DNA from: JBCBWG01 sp039817205
GTDB lineage: Bacteria; Pseudomonadota; Alphaproteobacteria; Rhizobiales; Hyphomicrobiaceae
DNA: 30,354 nt
NCBI GenBank assembly: GCA_039817205.1
Contig: JBCBWG010000005.1
Coordinates: 1 to 30,354 of the forward strand
Direction: 5' to 3'
Shown here: in pieces, positions 22,776-30,354 of the stretch
How the letters are laid out: each line of letters begins with the position of its first letter
Numbering within the stretch: position 1 is the stretch's first letter
The notes under the pieces: model-generated
Databases searched by the model: none
What the model was told of the DNA's origin: nothing
What the model saw: the letters and a program-made list of their open reading frames with translations, nothing else
Made by a program: the position numbers and the translations under genes

Positions 22776-24314
22776 ATGCCAACGAACGAGCGATACGTAC
22801 CGGATCCGAGGCATGCCACGCTAGGAGATGCGTTCTTTGATGCGGTCGAACCCGCCGCGTTTCCAAAGCATCGTATTCGGTACCGGAACGATCGCGCGGC
22901 TTCGACGATTGGCCTTAACTCGTTATCGGATGACGCGTGGATTGCGCATTTCGGTCGCTTTGAGCCTCTGCCGGACAATCTGCCCAAGCCGCTCGCGCTC
23001 CGATATCACGGCCATCAGTTCCGCCACTACAATCCGGATATCGGTGACGGCCGTGGGTTTCTGTTTGCGCAGGTGCGCGAAGCGGCAACCGGTCGGCTTC
23101 TCGATCTCGCAACCAAAGGGAGCGGTCAGACGCCGTACTCACGGGACGGCGATGGTCGTCTCACGTTAAAGGGGGGCGTGCGAGAGGTGCTCGCGACTGA
23201 GCTTCTCACAGCGCTTGGCGTGAACACGTCGAAGTCGTTTAGCCTGATCGAGACGGGCGAGAACTTGCACCGGCACGATGAGCCGTCGCCGACCCGCGCG
23301 AGTGTGTTGGTTCGGCTCGGGCACAGCCACGTGCGCTTCGGTTCGTTTCAGCGGCTCGCGTTTCGCGGCGAGAGTGACAACGTCAAGCGCTTGATCGATT
23401 ACACGATCGAGACCTATTGGCCGGAAACGGCATCCGATGACGATCCTGTTGCAAGCCTGTTCCGGCACGTCACGGTTGCCGTCGCTCAGCAAGCGGCCGA
23501 ATGGTTCGCAGCTGGCTTCGTTCACGGTGTGCTCAACACGGACAACACCGTTGTCACCGGTGAAAGTTTTGACTATGGGCCCTGGCGGTTTTTGCCTGAG
23601 TTCGAGCCGGGGTTCACAGCCGCGTACTTCGACCAGACCGGGCTTTATGCCTTTGCGCGTCAACCCGGTGCCTTGCATTGGAACTTGCAACGACTGGCCG
23701 ACTGTCTCCTGCCGTTCACAACCGAGGCTGCGCTCGTCGATGCGTTGAACCAGTTCAATGCGGCCTTTGAATTTCGTTTGACGCAGATGACGCTATCGCG
23801 GCTCGGCTGCGATCCGGCCGCGGCAACCAAGCCGGAAGCGTTCGCGTGCGTGCAGGCGTTTTATACCGCGCTCAATCAAACCGAACTGCCATTTGAGCAG
23901 ACGTTCTTTGATTTGTTTGGTGGGGGACGTGACGCGGCGCGTCGCAGCCGGAGCCCGTCGCTCGACGAGCTTACGAACGCACAATGGAGCGCGGTGATCG
24001 ACGCACTCGAAGCGCTTCCAGCTCATCCGAGCTTGCAAACGGGCGAAACGGATCGGCGCGCCTTTGATGGGCAGCCGGTCACAATGCTGATCGATGATGT
24101 TGAACGGATCTGGGCACCGATCGCCGAGCACGATGACTGGTCGGCATTTGAACAGAAGCTCGAAGAAATCCGTGCTTTCGGTGCCGTGATGGAGCCGCTC
24201 TATGCGCCACGGGCATTGGCTGCAGAGACGATGGCCCAGGCCACAGAGGCCACAGAGGCCACAGAGTCCGCTGAGGTCGCTGAGGGTGTAGCTGCCGGTC
24301 AGACCGAGACGTGA
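22776..24314 (+). CDS. selO: Protein adenylyltransferase SelO (YdiU family)
   Basis: This 512-residue pseudokinase-fold enzyme transfers AMP from ATP to Ser/Thr/Tyr residues and is linked to oxidative-stress response. LRYHGHQFRHYNPDIGDGRG, TKGSGQTPYSRDGDGRLTL (K114) and GVLNTDN...FDYGPW (D256, N257, D266) are the family's inverted nucleotide-binding and catalytic sites, all present. GGAG lies 15 bases before the ATG. The C-terminus is odd: the last roughly 35 residues are an Ala/Thr/Glu-rich tail coded partly by a 9-base tandem repeat, and I see no cysteine or selenocysteine near the end as in E. coli. It stops inside the overlap with a possible GTG of the next frame. Confidence 0.95.
   Translation: MPTNERYVPDPRHATLGDAFFDAVEPAAFPKHRIRYRNDRAASTIGLNSLSDDAWIAHFGRFEPLPDNLPKPLALRYHGHQFRHYNPDIGDGRGFLFAQVREAATGRLLDLATKGSGQTPYSRDGDGRLTLKGGVREVLATELLTALGVNTSKSFSLIETGENLHRHDEPSPTRASVLVRLGHSHVRFGSFQRLAFRGESDNVKRLIDYTIETYWPETASDDDPVASLFRHVTVAVAQQAAEWFAAGFVHGVLNTDNTVVTGESFDYGPWRFLPEFEPGFTAAYFDQTGLYAFARQPGALHWNLQRLADCLLPFTTEAALVDALNQFNAAFEFRLTQMTLSRLGCDPAAATKPEAFACVQAFYTALNQTELPFEQTFFDLFGGGRDAARRSRSPSLDELTNAQWSAVIDALEALPAHPSLQTGETDRRAFDGQPVTMLIDDVERIWAPIAEHDDWSAFEQKLEEIRAFGAVMEPLYAPRALAAETMAQATEATEATESAEVAEGVAAGQTET
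24241..24267 (+). repeat. Short in-frame tandem repeat in the selO tail
   Basis: Three consecutive copies of the 9-base unit CCACAGAGG (the third ends CCACAGAG then T) sit in frame and code for Ala-Thr-Glu units in the SelO C-terminal tail. Copies this uniform could change number by slippage without breaking the frame. Confidence 0.85.
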
Positions 24315-24349
24315 CGGACAAAGGACGGGCAGCGACTGGGAGGCGATTT

Positions 24350-24511
24350 ATGGCGAATACTGGAAATGGTTTGGGTCAGGATCCTCATGATCCGAAGGAA
24401 AAGCCAACGAGCCCGCGTGCGCAGATGCTCGCCTTGATTTCAATTCTGCTCGCTATTCCAGCCGTGTTGATTGCGCTGTTTTTGTTCGTGGTCTTTGCAA
24501 TGCGTTCGTGA
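24350..24511 (+). CDS. Small single-pass membrane protein
   Basis: This 53-residue protein has a polar, charged first half and a strongly hydrophobic helix at about 26-50 (LALISILLAIPAVLIALFLF). No motif names a function. GGGAGG lies 11 bases before ATG 24350, a better start than the GTG at 24311 that overlaps the selO stop. It probably shares the selO transcript, and it ends 33 bases before the minus-strand terminator. The good ribosome site and clean helix make it likely to be real. Confidence 0.65.
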   Translation: MANTGNGLGQDPHDPKEKPTSPRAQMLALISILLAIPAVLIALFLFVVFAMRS

Positions 24512-24544
24512 CCGGTTGCGTCGCGTTCGTGTCCTCAGCGCAAA

Positions 24545-24579
24545 CAAAAAAACCCCTCCCGCGGGACGCGAGAGAGGTT
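24545..24579 (-). terminator. Rho-independent terminator of the molybdenum hydroxylase operon
   Basis: Read on the minus strand, AACCTCTCTCGCG, a TCC loop and CGCGGGAGGGGTT form a 13-bp stem with two G-T pairs, followed by a run of seven T. It lies about 50 bases after the end of the molybdopterin subunit gene. On the plus strand the two G-T pairs become C-A mismatches and there is no T-run after it, so it serves the minus-strand genes. Confidence 0.88.
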
Positions 24580-24631
24580 CATTGGTTCAGGGCTGCGACC
24601 GACGCTGCTCAATCGCGACCGATGGGCGAAC

Positions 24632-26785
24632 TCAGGCGAACGAGATGCCTTCGTCTGTCATCGGGAGTTTTAAGATGCGTCTGCCGGTCGCCGCGAAGAT
24701 TGCGTTGGCAAGTGCAGGTGCAGCGGGTGGCACGCCGGGTTCGCCGACGCCCGTTGGCGCCGCTGTGGATGGCACGATATGCGTCTCCACCGTTGGCATG
24801 TCGTCGATCCGCAGCGGTTCGTAGTCGGGGAAGTTGTTCTGGTCGACGCGGCCATCGGTCATTGTGATCTTGTTGCGCATCACGGCGCCAAGACCAAAGC
24901 CGACACCACCTTCCATTTGTGCCGCGACAATATCCGGGTTCACAACGCGACCGCAGTCGACGGCGCAGACGACGCGATCGATCTTGATGTCGCCGTCGCG
25001 AACCGAGACTTCGACCACTTGCGCCACAAAGCTTGCAAAGCTTTCGTGGACCGCAATGCCGCGCCCACGACCTTCGCCCAGGGGCCGGCCCCAATCGGAC
25101 TTGGCAGCCGCCAATTCCAAAACGCCGAGATGGCGCGGATGATTGGCGAGCAGCTTGCGGCGGAACGCTACCGGATCGACGCCCGCCTGTTCGGCGAGCA
25201 TGTCGATCGCAATTTCGGTCGAGTAGGCCGTGTGGGTGTGCCCGACCGCGCGCCACCAGAGTACTGGCACTTGGGTCTTGCTGTTCCGAATATCGACGCG
25301 CGTATTCTCGATCGCATAGGGCAGATTAAACGCGCCTTCGACCGACGTTGCGTCCACGCCGTCTTTCACAAGCATCTTCTCGAATATGGTCCCAACGAGA
25401 ATTGATTTGCCTGCGAGCTTGTGCACCCAGGCCGTCGGGTTTCCATCCGCGTCAATGCCAGCCTCAATCCGATGCGCGTAAGCCGGGCGATAGCAGCCGC
25501 CGTGCAAGTCATCTTCGCGGGTCCAAATCAACTTGACCGGCGCGCGACCGTCGATTGCTTTTACGGCAAACGCCGCTTCCGCATGATAATCGGCGTAAGG
25601 CACGGCTCGGCGGCCGAACGAGCCACCGGCATACACCGTGTTGATCGTTACGTTTTCAGGTTTGATCCCAAGAATACCGGCGACGGTCGGCTGCGTCATC
25701 GATGGAAACTGACAGCCATCCCAAAGCTCGGCTTTCCCATCCTTGAACGCGATCACGCAATTGACCGGCTCCATCGGCGCGTGCGCGAGGAACGGGAACT
25801 CAAAGTCAACTGCAATCGTTTTGGCAGCCGACTTCAGTGCAGCGGCGGCGTCGCCCGCATCTTTGGCGACAAGCCCTGGCTGATCGAGGCTTGCTTTATG
25901 CTCAGCGAGGATCTCATCCGATGATCGCGTCTCGGCCTTGCTTTCATCCCACTCAATTTTGAGAGCGGCACGACCTTTGATGGCAGACCACGTGTTCTTC
26001 GCGTAAACCACCACCCCACGTGGCGTCTGCTTGACGTCTTCGACGCCCCGAATGGCGCGCGTCGCTGTATCGTCGAACGACTTCACGGTGCCGCCGAACA
26101 CGGGCGGTCGCGCGATAACCGCGTACAGCATTCCCGGCCGTTTCACGTCGATCGCAAACATCGCCGTGCCGTCTGTCTTGGCAGCACTGTCTTTGCGTCG
26201 GGTGGTTTTGCTCCCGATCAACTTGAACTCGGCTTCTGATTTGAGCTTCGGCTTCTCAAGCGGAGAGAGTTTCGCAGCCTCTCCGACGAGCTCGCCGAAG
26301 CCAGCCGACTTGCCGGAGGGATGTGTGATCTGCCCATCGGCGACTTTGATCTCGCGAGTGGGAACAGACCACATCTCGGCTGCGGCGCGCACAAGAAGGT
26401 CGCGCGCCATGGCGCCTGCGGTGCGGTACTGCTCGTACGAGTTCGCAATCGCGGTCGAGCCACCCGTGCCTTGTGCGCCAAATGCGAGATTTTTGTAGAC
26501 TGGCGTGTTCGCTGGCGCGAATGCGACGTCGACCGCGTCCCAGTCGGCGTCCAGTTCCTCTGCGACCAGGGTTGCGAGGCCGGTCGAGGTGCCCTGGCCC
26601 ATCTCGAAGTGTTTCGCGATGACGATCACGCGGCCGTCGGCACCAACTTTCACAAAAGGGTTTGGCACGAGTTCAGAGGCAGCTGAGGCTGCTGCTTCGC
26701 CTGCGCGGCCAAAGCCGACGTAGAGGGCGCCGGCGGTTGCAGCGGTTCCCGCGAGAACGGCACGTCTTGAAGCTTGAATGGTCAT
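24632..26785 (-). CDS. Molybdopterin-binding hydroxylase subunit, isoquinoline-1-oxidoreductase (IorB) type
   Basis: This encodes 717 residues. The N-terminus QASRRAVLAGTAATAG is a twin-arginine signal, so the enzyme acts in the periplasm after folding with its cofactor. The rest is the large subunit of the xanthine-dehydrogenase superfamily: FEMGQGTSTGLATLVAEELD near 60-80, GAQGTGGS, YAGGSFGRR, WWRAVGHTHTAYSTE and GVGEPGVPPAAPALANAIF, where E682 is the likely catalytic glutamate. The single-frame, Tat-signal layout is that of IorB-type enzymes that hydroxylate N-heterocycles or oxidise aldehydes. It starts 3 bases after the 2Fe-2S subunit gene stop. The substrate is not deducible. Confidence 0.92.
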   Translation of the reverse strand: MTIQASRRAVLAGTAATAGALYVGFGRAGEAAASAASELVPNPFVKVGADGRVIVIAKHFEMGQGTSTGLATLVAEELDADWDAVDVAFAPANTPVYKNLAFGAQGTGGSTAIANSYEQYRTAGAMARDLLVRAAAEMWSVPTREIKVADGQITHPSGKSAGFGELVGEAAKLSPLEKPKLKSEAEFKLIGSKTTRRKDSAAKTDGTAMFAIDVKRPGMLYAVIARPPVFGGTVKSFDDTATRAIRGVEDVKQTPRGVVVYAKNTWSAIKGRAALKIEWDESKAETRSSDEILAEHKASLDQPGLVAKDAGDAAAALKSAAKTIAVDFEFPFLAHAPMEPVNCVIAFKDGKAELWDGCQFPSMTQPTVAGILGIKPENVTINTVYAGGSFGRRAVPYADYHAEAAFAVKAIDGRAPVKLIWTREDDLHGGCYRPAYAHRIEAGIDADGNPTAWVHKLAGKSILVGTIFEKMLVKDGVDATSVEGAFNLPYAIENTRVDIRNSKTQVPVLWWRAVGHTHTAYSTEIAIDMLAEQAGVDPVAFRRKLLANHPRHLGVLELAAAKSDWGRPLGEGRGRGIAVHESFASFVAQVVEVSVRDGDIKIDRVVCAVDCGRVVNPDIVAAQMEGGVGFGLGAVMRNKITMTDGRVDQNNFPDYEPLRIDDMPTVETHIVPSTAAPTGVGEPGVPPAAPALANAIFAATGRRILKLPMTDEGISFA

Positions 26786-26788
26786 GGC

Positions 26789-27247
26789 TCAGGCCTCCAG
26801 CTTCTTGGCTGCCGCGTGGATGGCCGCGCGGATGCGTTGGTACGTAGCGCAGCGACAGGCGTTGCCACCCATCTCGGCGTTAATGTCTTCGTCCGTTGGG
26901 GCCTTGTTGTTTGTGAGGAGACCGATGGCTTGCATGATTTGCCCAGACTGGCAGTAGCCACACTGGACCACGTCGAGCTCCCGCCACGCCGCTTGGACGG
27001 CACGCGCGACCGGTCCATCGACGGCTTCGATCGTGCGGATGTCTGAGCCGACGGCATCGCTCACGGTGAGCTGACAGGACCGGGTGGGTGATCCATCAAC
27101 GTGGATGGTGCACGAGCCGCATGCGGCGACGCCGCAGCCAAACTTCGTGCCTGTTAAGTGGAGTTCATCGCGCAAGACCCAAAGGACGGGCGTGTCGTCG
27201 TCGACGTCAACCTCGTGCGTGCGGTCGTTCACGGTGAGTTTGAACAT
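26789..27247 (-). CDS. 2Fe-2S subunit of the molybdenum hydroxylase (IorA type)
   Basis: This encodes 152 residues. C38, C43, C46 and C58 form a plant-ferredoxin-type cluster site (FGCGVAACGSCTIHVDG), and C96, C99, C131 and C133 (QCGYCQSGQ, ACRCATYQRIR) form the second cluster site of the family. The small subunit passes electrons from the molybdenum centre to the next acceptor. GGAGG lies 7 bases before ATG 27247; the frame is open further upstream to 27451, but that stretch is not family sequence. It directly precedes the molybdopterin subunit gene in the operon. Confidence 0.95.
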   Translation of the reverse strand: MFKLTVNDRTHEVDVDDDTPVLWVLRDELHLTGTKFGCGVAACGSCTIHVDGSPTRSCQLTVSDAVGSDIRTIEAVDGPVARAVQAAWRELDVVQCGYCQSGQIMQAIGLLTNNKAPTDEDINAEMGGNACRCATYQRIRAAIHAAAKKLEA

Positions 27248-27417
27248 GGAACCTCCGTGGAGCTGGATCAGATTTCGGCCGCCCATCTTAACCGAAGCGG
27301 TGCCTTTGACAGACTTAAGGACTGGAAAGGTGGCGACATTTGAAAGACGCGGAGACAGCCCGATGAGTCTACAGGGACGGGTTTCCAGGGCACGTTCTTT
27401 CAGTGCCGACGTTCCGG

Positions 27418-28182
27418 TTAGTCCGCACACGGTGCGCCGAGCGATATCCACCGTGCGAGCCGCTCTTTGAACGCATCAAATGGAACAGGCGGCGTCGAGC
27501 GATCCGAACCCGGCGTCCAGGCCCAGGCGATCACGGCATCCTTTTCGACGTGCGCCAGCACTTCCGCTAGGCTTCTGTCGCCGTTGAAGCGCCGATCCTT
27601 GAGGTTCGCGCAAATGTCGGCTGCCTCAAGACCGTCCCAGCTCATCTCATAGGGTGGCATCTTCCAATGTGGCGCACCCGGGATGCGACTGATCGGGTTG
27701 TTGTTATCGCGATGGCAGATCGTGCAACGTTCGCCGCCTTCGCCAGCACCATCACTGGCCGGCCGCACGCGGGGAACATGATCGCGCCCATCTTCGCGGA
27801 CGCGCGGCAGATCGGAACGATGACAGTTCATGCAACGGGGCGATTGGAAAACGGGGGCGACCTCGTTGAATGCCGCGACCCCTTGCGCGCGATGCGACGC
27901 ATGAACCAGCCCGGCGTACAGTGCAGCGAGCGCGACCATAGAGGCGACACCGAAAGCCAGCGGCAAGGAGACTGTTTGGAACTGGCGCAAAGATGAGTTG
28001 GTCCTGAACGATCGGTCGCTGATCTGCTTCGATGGCGGTTCCCCGGAAACTAGGCGGTCGGGTTGCGCCGTAACAAGGTGCTCGTCCCTTCGGCTCAAGC
28101 AATTTCGAGTGATCCCATGCCGGGACGCCCGTCGTTGTTGCTTGGCGTCGGGTGCGCCTTGAGCGCCGTTGATGCTGATCAT
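27418..28182 (-). CDS. Dihaem cytochrome c subunit of isoquinoline-1-oxidoreductase type
   Basis: This encodes 254 residues. One membrane helix at about 73-93 precedes a periplasmic part with two haem-c motifs, CMNCH (117-121) and CTICH (153-157), then APHWKMPPYEMSWDGL, where Met residues could be axial ligands. The C-terminal half (ICANLKDRRFNG, WAWTPG, WISLGAPC) matches the protein family annotated as isoquinoline 1-oxidoreductase subunit. It likely takes electrons from the 2Fe-2S subunit to the respiratory chain. It lies 170 bases upstream of the small subunit gene in the same direction. The long hydrophilic N-terminus (1-60) is doubtful; a TTG start nearer the helix is possible. Confidence 0.85.
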   Translation of the reverse strand: MISINGAQGAPDAKQQRRASRHGITRNCLSRRDEHLVTAQPDRLVSGEPPSKQISDRSFRTNSSLRQFQTVSLPLAFGVASMVALAALYAGLVHASHRAQGVAAFNEVAPVFQSPRCMNCHRSDLPRVREDGRDHVPRVRPASDGAGEGGERCTICHRDNNNPISRIPGAPHWKMPPYEMSWDGLEAADICANLKDRRFNGDRSLAEVLAHVEKDAVIAWAWTPGSDRSTPPVPFDAFKERLARWISLGAPCAD

Positions 28183-28338
28183 TCAGAGAATTTAACCTGG
28201 CGCGATTGACCGCAAATGCCGTTCGGGGTGAGCGTTCCCGTCGGATGCGCTATGTGCTGACGACCGCCCGGTCTAAACCACGCTTTAACATCCTCAAGTC
28301 CCAGGAACTTCGCTGTCCCTGCCCGTCGGAGCCCAGAC

Positions 28339-29508
28339 ATGTCTCAAATGCTTGATGCGTTGACGCCGAGCGCGCGTTCGGCGCCAGAAAGCGGCATCGT
28401 GAAAGTTTTCAACTATGGCCGGACCCGCGAGGGGCTCATTCCGCTGTGGGCCGGTGAAGGTGATAAGCCGACGCCCTCGTTTATTGCCGATGCAGCGTCA
28501 CAAGCGCTGGCCGAAGGCAAGACGTTCTACACCTACCAACGGGGCATGCCCGAAGTAAGAGAGGCGTTGGCCGCCTACTTTACTTCGCTCTACGGGCGTC
28601 CGTTTTCGGATGAGGACTTCTTCCTGACGTGCGGCGGGATGCAGGCAATCCAGCTGGCGGTCCAGCTCATCATCGGTGAGGGCGATGAGGTCGTCGTGCC
28701 GGCACCCGCTTGGCCCAATTTCGAAGGTGCCATTCTTGCCCGCGGCGGTGTCGTCAACTACGTGCCCATGCAGTTCGAGCAGGAGTGGACGCTCGATATC
28801 GATCGTCTGTTTGATGCGTGCAGTCCGAAGACCCGAGCGATCTTCATCAACTCACCCTCGAATCCAACGGGGTGGACAGCCTCAGAAGCTCAACTTCGCG
28901 CAATCCTGGAATTCGCCCGTGCAAAGGGCATTTGGATTATTGCCGACGAGATCTATGGACGGTTCTTTTACGATGATGCCCTGGCGCCAAGTTTTCAGAC
29001 GTTGCGAGAGCCGGGAGATCGGATTCTCTTCGTGCAAACGTTCTCGAAGAACTGGGCGATGACAGGCTGGCGCATGGGCTGGCTTCAGGCGCCGCCCGAG
29101 CTCGGTCAAACGATCGAGAACCTAATCCAATACAACACGTCCGGGGTGCCGACGTTCCACCAGCCCGCTGCGCGCGTCGCGCTTACGGACGGGGAAACGT
29201 TTGCCGCGGGCGAGATCGCACGCGCCGCTGCCGGTCGTGAGATCGTGTGCAATGCGCTTCGAGGCCGAAATGATCTGCATTTCGCTCCACCGCGCGGCGC
29301 ATTCTATTTGCTGTTCGGCATCGAGGGGGAAACGAACTCACTCGACACCGCGCTCAAGCTCGTCGACGAGGCCAGGATCGGCATCGCGCCGGGGTCAGCT
29401 TTCGGGCCGGGCGGGGAAGGATTTTTGCGGCTTTGTTACTTGCGATCGCCGGATCAGTTGAGCGAGGCGATGGGTCGTCTGACCGACTGGCTCGATCGGC
29501 GCGCATAG
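28339..29508 (+). CDS. Class I/II PLP-dependent aminotransferase
   Basis: This 389-residue fold-type I enzyme has N175 (NSPSNPTGW), D203 and Y206 (IIADEIYGRF) and the PLP lysine K237 in TFSKNWAMTGWRMGW, with R245 nearby. The conserved tyrosine Y66 lies in FYTYQRGMPEVREAL. It resembles aspartate/aromatic-type aminotransferases that move an amino group between an amino acid and 2-oxoglutarate, but the specificity cannot be read. GGAG precedes the ATG. It is divergent from the cytochrome gene across a 156-base gap and is followed by an SMR transporter. Confidence 0.92.
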   Translation: MSQMLDALTPSARSAPESGIVKVFNYGRTREGLIPLWAGEGDKPTPSFIADAASQALAEGKTFYTYQRGMPEVREALAAYFTSLYGRPFSDEDFFLTCGGMQAIQLAVQLIIGEGDEVVVPAPAWPNFEGAILARGGVVNYVPMQFEQEWTLDIDRLFDACSPKTRAIFINSPSNPTGWTASEAQLRAILEFARAKGIWIIADEIYGRFFYDDALAPSFQTLREPGDRILFVQTFSKNWAMTGWRMGWLQAPPELGQTIENLIQYNTSGVPTFHQPAARVALTDGETFAAGEIARAAAGREIVCNALRGRNDLHFAPPRGAFYLLFGIEGETNSLDTALKLVDEARIGIAPGSAFGPGGEGFLRLCYLRSPDQLSEAMGRLTDWLDRRA

Positions 29509-29565
29509 GCGTTGTTGGACGAAAGCCACGCGGCAATCGCTGCGTTGCATGGCGGGGAGAGACGG

Positions 29566-29895
29566 ATGGGCTGGTTGCTGCTCACGCTCACGATCATCCT
29601 TGAGGTGGCGGGCTCGACGTTCATGAAGTTGTCGCAAGGGCTGACGGTGCTCGCACCATCCCTTGGCGTTTTCGTTTGTTATGGCCTTGCACTGGCGGGC
29701 CTCGCGCTTGCGCTCAAGCATATTGAGCTGTCGATTGCCTATGCGATCTGGTCGGGCGCCGGGACCGCGCTGACAGCTGCAATCGGGATCTGTGTGTTCG
29801 GCGAAAGCCTCACGCTCGCGAAGCTCGGGTGTCTCGCGATGATTATTGGCGGGGTCGTTGGCCTTGCGCTGATTTCCGAACCAGTGAAGTCGTAA
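29566..29895 (+). CDS. SMR family multidrug/quaternary-ammonium exporter
   Basis: This encodes 109 residues in four membrane helices. E13 in ILEVAGSTFMKLSQG is the proton/drug-binding glutamate of EmrE-type transporters, W62 (YAIWSGAGTA) matches the EmrE substrate tryptophan, and GVVGLALI ends helix 4. Such proteins pump out cationic drugs or guanidinium-like molecules in exchange for protons. GGGGAGA precedes ATG 29566; the frame is open to 29512. It follows the aminotransferase by 57 bases. The family member (EmrE, SugE/Gdx or other) is not certain from sequence alone. Confidence 0.93.
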   Translation: MGWLLLTLTIILEVAGSTFMKLSQGLTVLAPSLGVFVCYGLALAGLALALKHIELSIAYAIWSGAGTALTAAIGICVFGESLTLAKLGCLAMIIGGVVGLALISEPVKS

Positions 29896-29899
29896 GGCG

Positions 29900-29943
29900 G
29901 ATCGGCCCGACCGGCCGCGTTTGGGGCCGCATCCGATCGTTTT
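29900..29943 (+). terminator. Probable terminator after the SMR gene
   Basis: GATCGG (29900-29905) pairs with CCGATC (29933-29938), and an inner CGGCC (29912-29916) pairs with GGCCG (29925-29929), giving a long imperfect hairpin. It is followed by GTTTT and starts 5 bases after the SMR stop. The stem is interrupted and the T-run is short, so this is a moderate call. Confidence 0.45.
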
Positions 29944-30097
29944 GGGCCCGCCTCTAGTGTGTCGGCATTGAAGTGACAGGTTTGCGTTTTTCGGCCCAAA
30001 ACGTCGCGTTAACGCGGCTGTGAGCCCATGTGTTCAGAAAATTGCATATGATTGGTGCTCAAGATCTTACCAACGGCCAACTTGCGCGAGGCTTCCC

Positions 30098-30354
30098 ATG
30101 CAAATTTTCGGTGAAATTTCGGAGCCGGTCCTTCGCTTCGGTATCTTCGCCGGCGTTCTCGTTGCGATGGCGCTGCTTGAGGTTGCGATACCAAAGCGCC
30201 AGCTGAGTGCGCCACGATCGCGGCGTTGGTTCACGAACTTTGCGATTGTCGGCATTGACACCTTCGCGGTCCGCATCCTTTCGCGGCTGCCGGATATCAT
30301 CGGGGCGGTTGCCGTTCCGCTCGCGGCCGTGGGCGTCGCGATCTACCTTGAAGG
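30098..30354 (+). CDS. Sterol desaturase / fatty acid hydroxylase family protein (N-terminus only)
   Basis: Only the first 85 residues are in the window. They begin MQIFGEISEPVLRFGIFAGV, a first membrane helix, followed by LLEVAIPKRQLSAPRSRRWF and TNFAIVGIDTF, the N-terminal pattern of bacterial sterol-desaturase-family proteins. The histidine boxes that would bind the di-iron centre lie beyond the right edge, so catalytic competence cannot be judged. The nearest ribosome site is weak (GAGG about 10 bases upstream). It is separated from the SMR gene by a probable terminator. Confidence 0.8.
   Translation, partial: MQIFGEISEPVLRFGIFAGVLVAMALLEVAIPKRQLSAPRSRRWFTNFAIVGIDTFAVRILSRLPDIIGAVAVPLAAVGVAIYLE

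Noticed and set aside
24241..24267. Tandem repeats as a CRISPR-like array
   Set aside because: The units are 9 bases, have no spacers and lie in frame within the selO tail.

Overview
The window looks like a chromosomal segment of an alphaproteobacterium, most likely order Hyphomicrobiales (Rhizobiales). This rests on gene order and families typical of that group: an nrnC-lptC pair, a small basic protein before murA, DUF2948, hisD-UPF0262-low-molecular-weight phosphatase, and infA-maf-yacG, together with fairly high GC and frequent GTG/TTG starts. The genus cannot be named from this sequence. Most genes are housekeeping or common accessory genes. No phage, insertion sequence, CRISPR array or origin was seen.

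Layout. 1-2585 (minus strand): tRNA-Leu(CAG), the nanoRNase nrnC, and a protein running off the left edge in which an LptC domain continues directly into LptA/OstA-like repeats. 2820-7534 (plus): small basic protein, murA, DUF2948, hisD, UPF0262 and a CX5R phosphatase; the last three are almost contiguous. 7549-9732 (minus): a membrane-anchored class III nucleotide cyclase and a Crp/Fnr regulator, which separate the hisD group from infA-maf-yacG (9966-11210). tRNA-Phe(GAA) follows, then a minus-strand glutaredoxin-MauE fusion.

12651-17455 (minus) is the least ordinary part. It is a four-gene run in which every product has a signal peptide: a ricin-like trefoil/proline-rich/beta-propeller protein, a protein with a VHL-beta-like domain plus a CAP domain, a protein ending in two copies of an unnamed WGN/YF repeat, and a small unknown. 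A divergent polysaccharide deacetylase with an arginine-rich tail starts on the other side of a 333-base gap. I infer an envelope or extracellular system, of unknown function.

18905-24511 (plus): VOC-family protein, Tat-exported metallo-beta-lactamase-fold hydrolase, class III (glutathione-dependent) formaldehyde/alcohol dehydrogenase with an altered structural-zinc loop, glutathione transferase, SelO AMPylase and a 53-residue membrane protein. The dehydrogenase and transferase suggest glutathione-linked detoxification or one-carbon metabolism.

24632-28182 (minus): a three-subunit molybdenum hydroxylase of the isoquinoline-1-oxidoreductase type (dihaem cytochrome c, 2Fe-2S subunit, Tat-exported molybdopterin subunit), ended by a clear rho-independent terminator. 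28339-30354 (plus): PLP aminotransferase, SMR transporter and the start of a sterol-desaturase-family protein cut by the window edge.
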